NCBI GenBank assembly: GCA_043814035.1
Contig: JBDRKJ010000009.1
Span: 11,113 to 75,112 of the forward strand
Origin: Peribacter sp043814035
GTDB taxonomy: Bacteria > Patescibacteriota > Gracilibacteria > Peribacterales > Peribacteraceae
Length of the DNA: 64,000 nt
Direction of reading: 5' to 3'
A program made the translations under genes and the position numbers. Below are positions 61,774-64,000 of this stretch, piece after piece. The notes below the pieces were generated by a model, which had not been told where the DNA came from, did no database searches, and worked only from the letters and a program-made list of their open reading frames with translations. The stretch's first letter is position 1, and each line of letters opens with the position of its first letter.

Positions 61774-63051
61774 ATGACTACAGCTACACCCATCAATGCT
61801 GGCTATAAGCAAACCGAGCTAGGAGTAATTCCAGAGGAATGGGAGATGAAGAAATTGGAAGAAGTGGCAGATCCAAATCAAAGGTGGAGCTTCACAGGTG
61901 GACCTTTTGGGTCTAATTTAAAGTCTTCTGACTATACCAATGACGGAGTGAGAATAATTCAGCTACAGAACATCGGGGATGGTATTTTTCATAATAATTA
62001 TGCTGTTTTCACTTCTATCGATAAAGCTGATGAACTTCTAAGTTGTAATATTTACCCGGGAGATATCATCCTTTCAAAGATGGGAGATCCCGTTGCAAGA
62101 GCTTGTATTATTCCTCCTTATCACGAGCGTTATCTGATGTGTTCGGATGGCATACGCTTGGCTGTTGATAAGAAAAAATATAATACCTACTTTGTTTATC
62201 TTTTCATAAATGCACCTAACTTTAGAAATAGAGCTGCAAATGCAGGGACAGGCTCCACAAGAAAGCGAATCGGACTGACGGAACTTCGGAACTTGGAACT
62301 TCCCAGTCCGAGTCTTCCTGAGCAATCCGCCATCGCCACCGTCCTCTCCGACACCGATGCACTGATCGAGAACTTGGAAAAACTGATTGGCAAGAAGAAG
62401 GCTATCAAACAAGGCACGATGCAACAGCTCCTCACAGGCAAGAAGAGGCTGCCGGGGTTTAGTGGGGAATGGGAGGTGAAGAAGTTGGGGGAGATATTCT
62501 CGTTGTCAGCTACATACTCAAAAAGTAAATTCATCAATGACAGTGGAAATTATTTGATAATGGACATGGGCTCGGTTTCTTCAGTTGGAGGGATGATTGC
62601 ATCCAAAAGGACGCATTTATCTATCGATCCATTAAATAAAGGTGATCTAGTAATGCCTAAAGACGATATTGGTGGTGGGAATATAATCGGCAAAGTTGCA
62701 TACATTGATCAGAACAATAAGTACGTACTAGGTGATCACGTCTATAAGCTAGCTGTTAAAATTTCAGGAATAGAGACTCTATTCATTTCCTATTTAATCA
62801 ATAGTAACACTGTAAATAGCGAACTTAGAAAAAAAGTTTCTGGTTCTGCTCAGCTTGGCTTAGGAAGAAAAAGCGTTGAGGAACAAAATGTAAATATTCC
62901 CATAGACAAGAATGAGCAAATCTCTATAGCCACTATTCTCTTCGATATGGATATTGAAATTGAGGCGTTGGAGCAAAAGCGCGATAAATACGATATGCTC
63001 AAGCAGGGAATGATGCAGGTGCTTTTAACGGGTACCATACGATTAATATGA
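61774..63051 (+). CDS. hsdS: type I restriction specificity subunit
   Basis: 425 residues with two target-recognition domains and two central/C-terminal conserved helices: half 1 starts TELGVIPEEWEMKKL and ends LPEQSAIATVLSDTDALIENLEKLIGKKKAIKQGTMQQLLTGKKRLPGF; half 2 starts GEWEVKKLGEIF and ends ISIATILFDMDIEIEALEQKRDKYDMLKQGMMQVLLTGTIRL. It decides the DNA sequence recognised. The stop overlaps the hsdR start by 4 bases. Confidence 0.93.
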   Translation: MTTATPINAGYKQTELGVIPEEWEMKKLEEVADPNQRWSFTGGPFGSNLKSSDYTNDGVRIIQLQNIGDGIFHNNYAVFTSIDKADELLSCNIYPGDIILSKMGDPVARACIIPPYHERYLMCSDGIRLAVDKKKYNTYFVYLFINAPNFRNRAANAGTGSTRKRIGLTELRNLELPSPSLPEQSAIATVLSDTDALIENLEKLIGKKKAIKQGTMQQLLTGKKRLPGFSGEWEVKKLGEIFSLSATYSKSKFINDSGNYLIMDMGSVSSVGGMIASKRTHLSIDPLNKGDLVMPKDDIGGGNIIGKVAYIDQNNKYVLGDHVYKLAVKISGIETLFISYLINSNTVNSELRKKVSGSAQLGLGRKSVEEQNVNIPIDKNEQISIATILFDMDIEIEALEQKRDKYDMLKQGMMQVLLTGTIRLI

Positions 63052-64000
63052 GTCCAACCAATCAAGATTCCGGCCAACCAGAACGAAGAACGCAGAATCG
63101 GATCGTGGCACTGTTCCGGGATCAGCTGCAGTATGAATATCTGGGAAACTGGGAAGATCGGCTGGAGAACAGCAACATCGAGGAGGCGGAGGTGAGAAAG
63201 TATCTCTCTGGTTGTGGGTATAGCGATACGTTGATTGCGCGTGCCTTGGACAAACTGCATGCCGCAGCCAATAACTACGGCGAAAGCCTCTACACCAACA
63301 ATCAGAATGTCTACAAATTGCTCCGCTATGGTGTGCCAGTAGTTGAGAATGCTGGAGAGAAAAATAAGCAGGTGCATTTGATTGATTGGCACAATCCGGA
63401 GAAGAACAACTTCGCCATTGCAGAAGAAGTGACGATTCAGGGGAATCGTGAGAAGCGCCCCGACATTGTGTTGTATGTGAACGGCATCGCACTTGGCGTG
63501 ATAGAGCTGAAACGGAGCACTGTATCCATTGGCGACGGTATCCGTCAGAGCATAGTCAACCAACAGAAAGAATTCATTCAATCATTCTTCTCCACCATCC
63601 AATTCATCTTTGCCGGTAACGACACCGAAGGGCTCAAGTACGGAACAATTCTCACTCCCGAAAAGTACTATCTGAAGTGGAAGGAGGACGAGGAGGACGA
63701 CAGCATGCTTCAGCTGGATAAGTACTTGCTCAAGATGTGCGACAAGAAGCGATTACTGGAAGTCTTATATGACTTTGTGCTGTTTGACGGCGGGATTAAG
63801 AAATTGCCGAGAACTCACCAGTATTTTGGCATCAAGGCGGCGCAGGAGTTTGTGAAGCAACGGGAAGGCGGAATCATTTGGCACACGCAAGGCAGTGGCA
63901 AGAGCTTGATCATGGTGTGGCTGGCTAAGTGGATACTGGAAAACAATCCAAATGCGCGAGTGGTCATTTTGACGGATCGTATCGAGTTGGATAAGCAGAT
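63048..64000 (+). CDS. hsdR: type I restriction endonuclease subunit, 3' end outside window
   Basis: First 317 codons; the gene runs off the right edge. Starts ATG 63048 (ATGA overlap with hsdS): MSPTNQDSGQPERRTQNRIV. N-terminal nuclease domain with PD...ELK (RPDIVLYVNGIALGVIELK, about 137-155), then Walker A TQGSGKSL (about 281-288) of the SF2 motor. It cuts and translocates DNA with HsdM/HsdS. Confidence 0.93.
   Translation, partial: MSPTNQDSGQPERRTQNRIVALFRDQLQYEYLGNWEDRLENSNIEEAEVRKYLSGCGYSDTLIARALDKLHAAANNYGESLYTNNQNVYKLLRYGVPVVENAGEKNKQVHLIDWHNPEKNNFAIAEEVTIQGNREKRPDIVLYVNGIALGVIELKRSTVSIGDGIRQSIVNQQKEFIQSFFSTIQFIFAGNDTEGLKYGTILTPEKYYLKWKEDEEDDSMLQLDKYLLKMCDKKRLLEVLYDFVLFDGGIKKLPRTHQYFGIKAAQEFVKQREGGIIWHTQGSGKSLIMVWLAKWILENNPNARVVILTDRIELDKQ

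Noticed and set aside
1..64000. CRISPR arrays
   Set aside because: No evenly spaced repeats of 25-40 bases with unique spacers are visible; short repeats are single or palindromic.

Overview
The window looks like a chromosomal segment of a Candidate Phyla Radiation (Patescibacteria) bacterium, most likely of the Peregrinibacteria/Peribacteria type; no 16S or ribosomal protein is present, so this is inference. It rests on the long Ser-rich stalks in exported proteins, a short alanyl-tRNA synthetase that stops after its editing domain, UGA used only as stop, a tRNA interrupted by a group I intron, and primase/recombinase elements with many tiny overlapping genes. Two regions are interrupted by accessory DNA.

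Layout. 1-9.5 kb, mostly minus strand: a 1640-residue surface protein with a LEPR-XLL-like start, three LamG-like repeats and a possible papain-like C-terminus, overlapped by a small membrane protein; a methyltransferase; an exported subtilase; a type IV pilin; a lone receiver domain with a possible kinase scar upstream. 9.7-18.9 kb, metabolism: a nitronate monooxygenase/FabK/PfaD-like flavoprotein, a three-gene operon with a stand-alone [FeFe]-hydrogenase H-cluster domain, a DEAD-box helicase, a divergent ketosynthase, and a two-gene polyamine operon (SpeD-family pyruvoyl decarboxylase plus homospermidine synthase). 19-36.5 kb, accessory: small zinc-ribbon and PIN-like proteins, a GT-C membrane glycosyltransferase with a structured leader, recombinase debris and repeats, a type III-like restriction-modification pair, and a compact element (DUF5659-like protein, two micro-ORFs, CHC2-like protein, TOPRIM/ATPase protein, pseudoknotted RNA, large serine recombinase) that abuts tRNA-Asn(GUU). 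That tRNA is split between anticodon positions 35 and 36 by a group I intron carrying an HNH endonuclease gene.

37-50 kb, host functions: a THUMP/Trm11-like methyltransferase, two envelope membrane proteins, AlaRS, a sensor kinase with an EF-hand-like loop, YjbQ, a soluble kinase-like ATPase, a transglutaminase-like protein, and an ECF sigma factor followed by a membrane protein with a Ser-rich stalk. Copies of a 20-bp palindromic repeat lie between genes and, in frame, inside two of them.

50.2-64 kb is a second, more AT-rich accessory region: a CHAT protease, a winged-helix regulator, a DUF5659-like protein, a PrimPol/RepA replication protein, a short serine recombinase, an M14-like metallopeptidase and a type I restriction-modification operon (hsdM, a PD-(D/E)XK protein, hsdS, hsdR running off the end). 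The two accessory regions share a plan: a DUF5659-like protein, then a primase/ATPase, then a serine recombinase, with structured 5' leaders and a restriction system as cargo. I consider this the best candidate for an under-described mobile defence-carrying element family.
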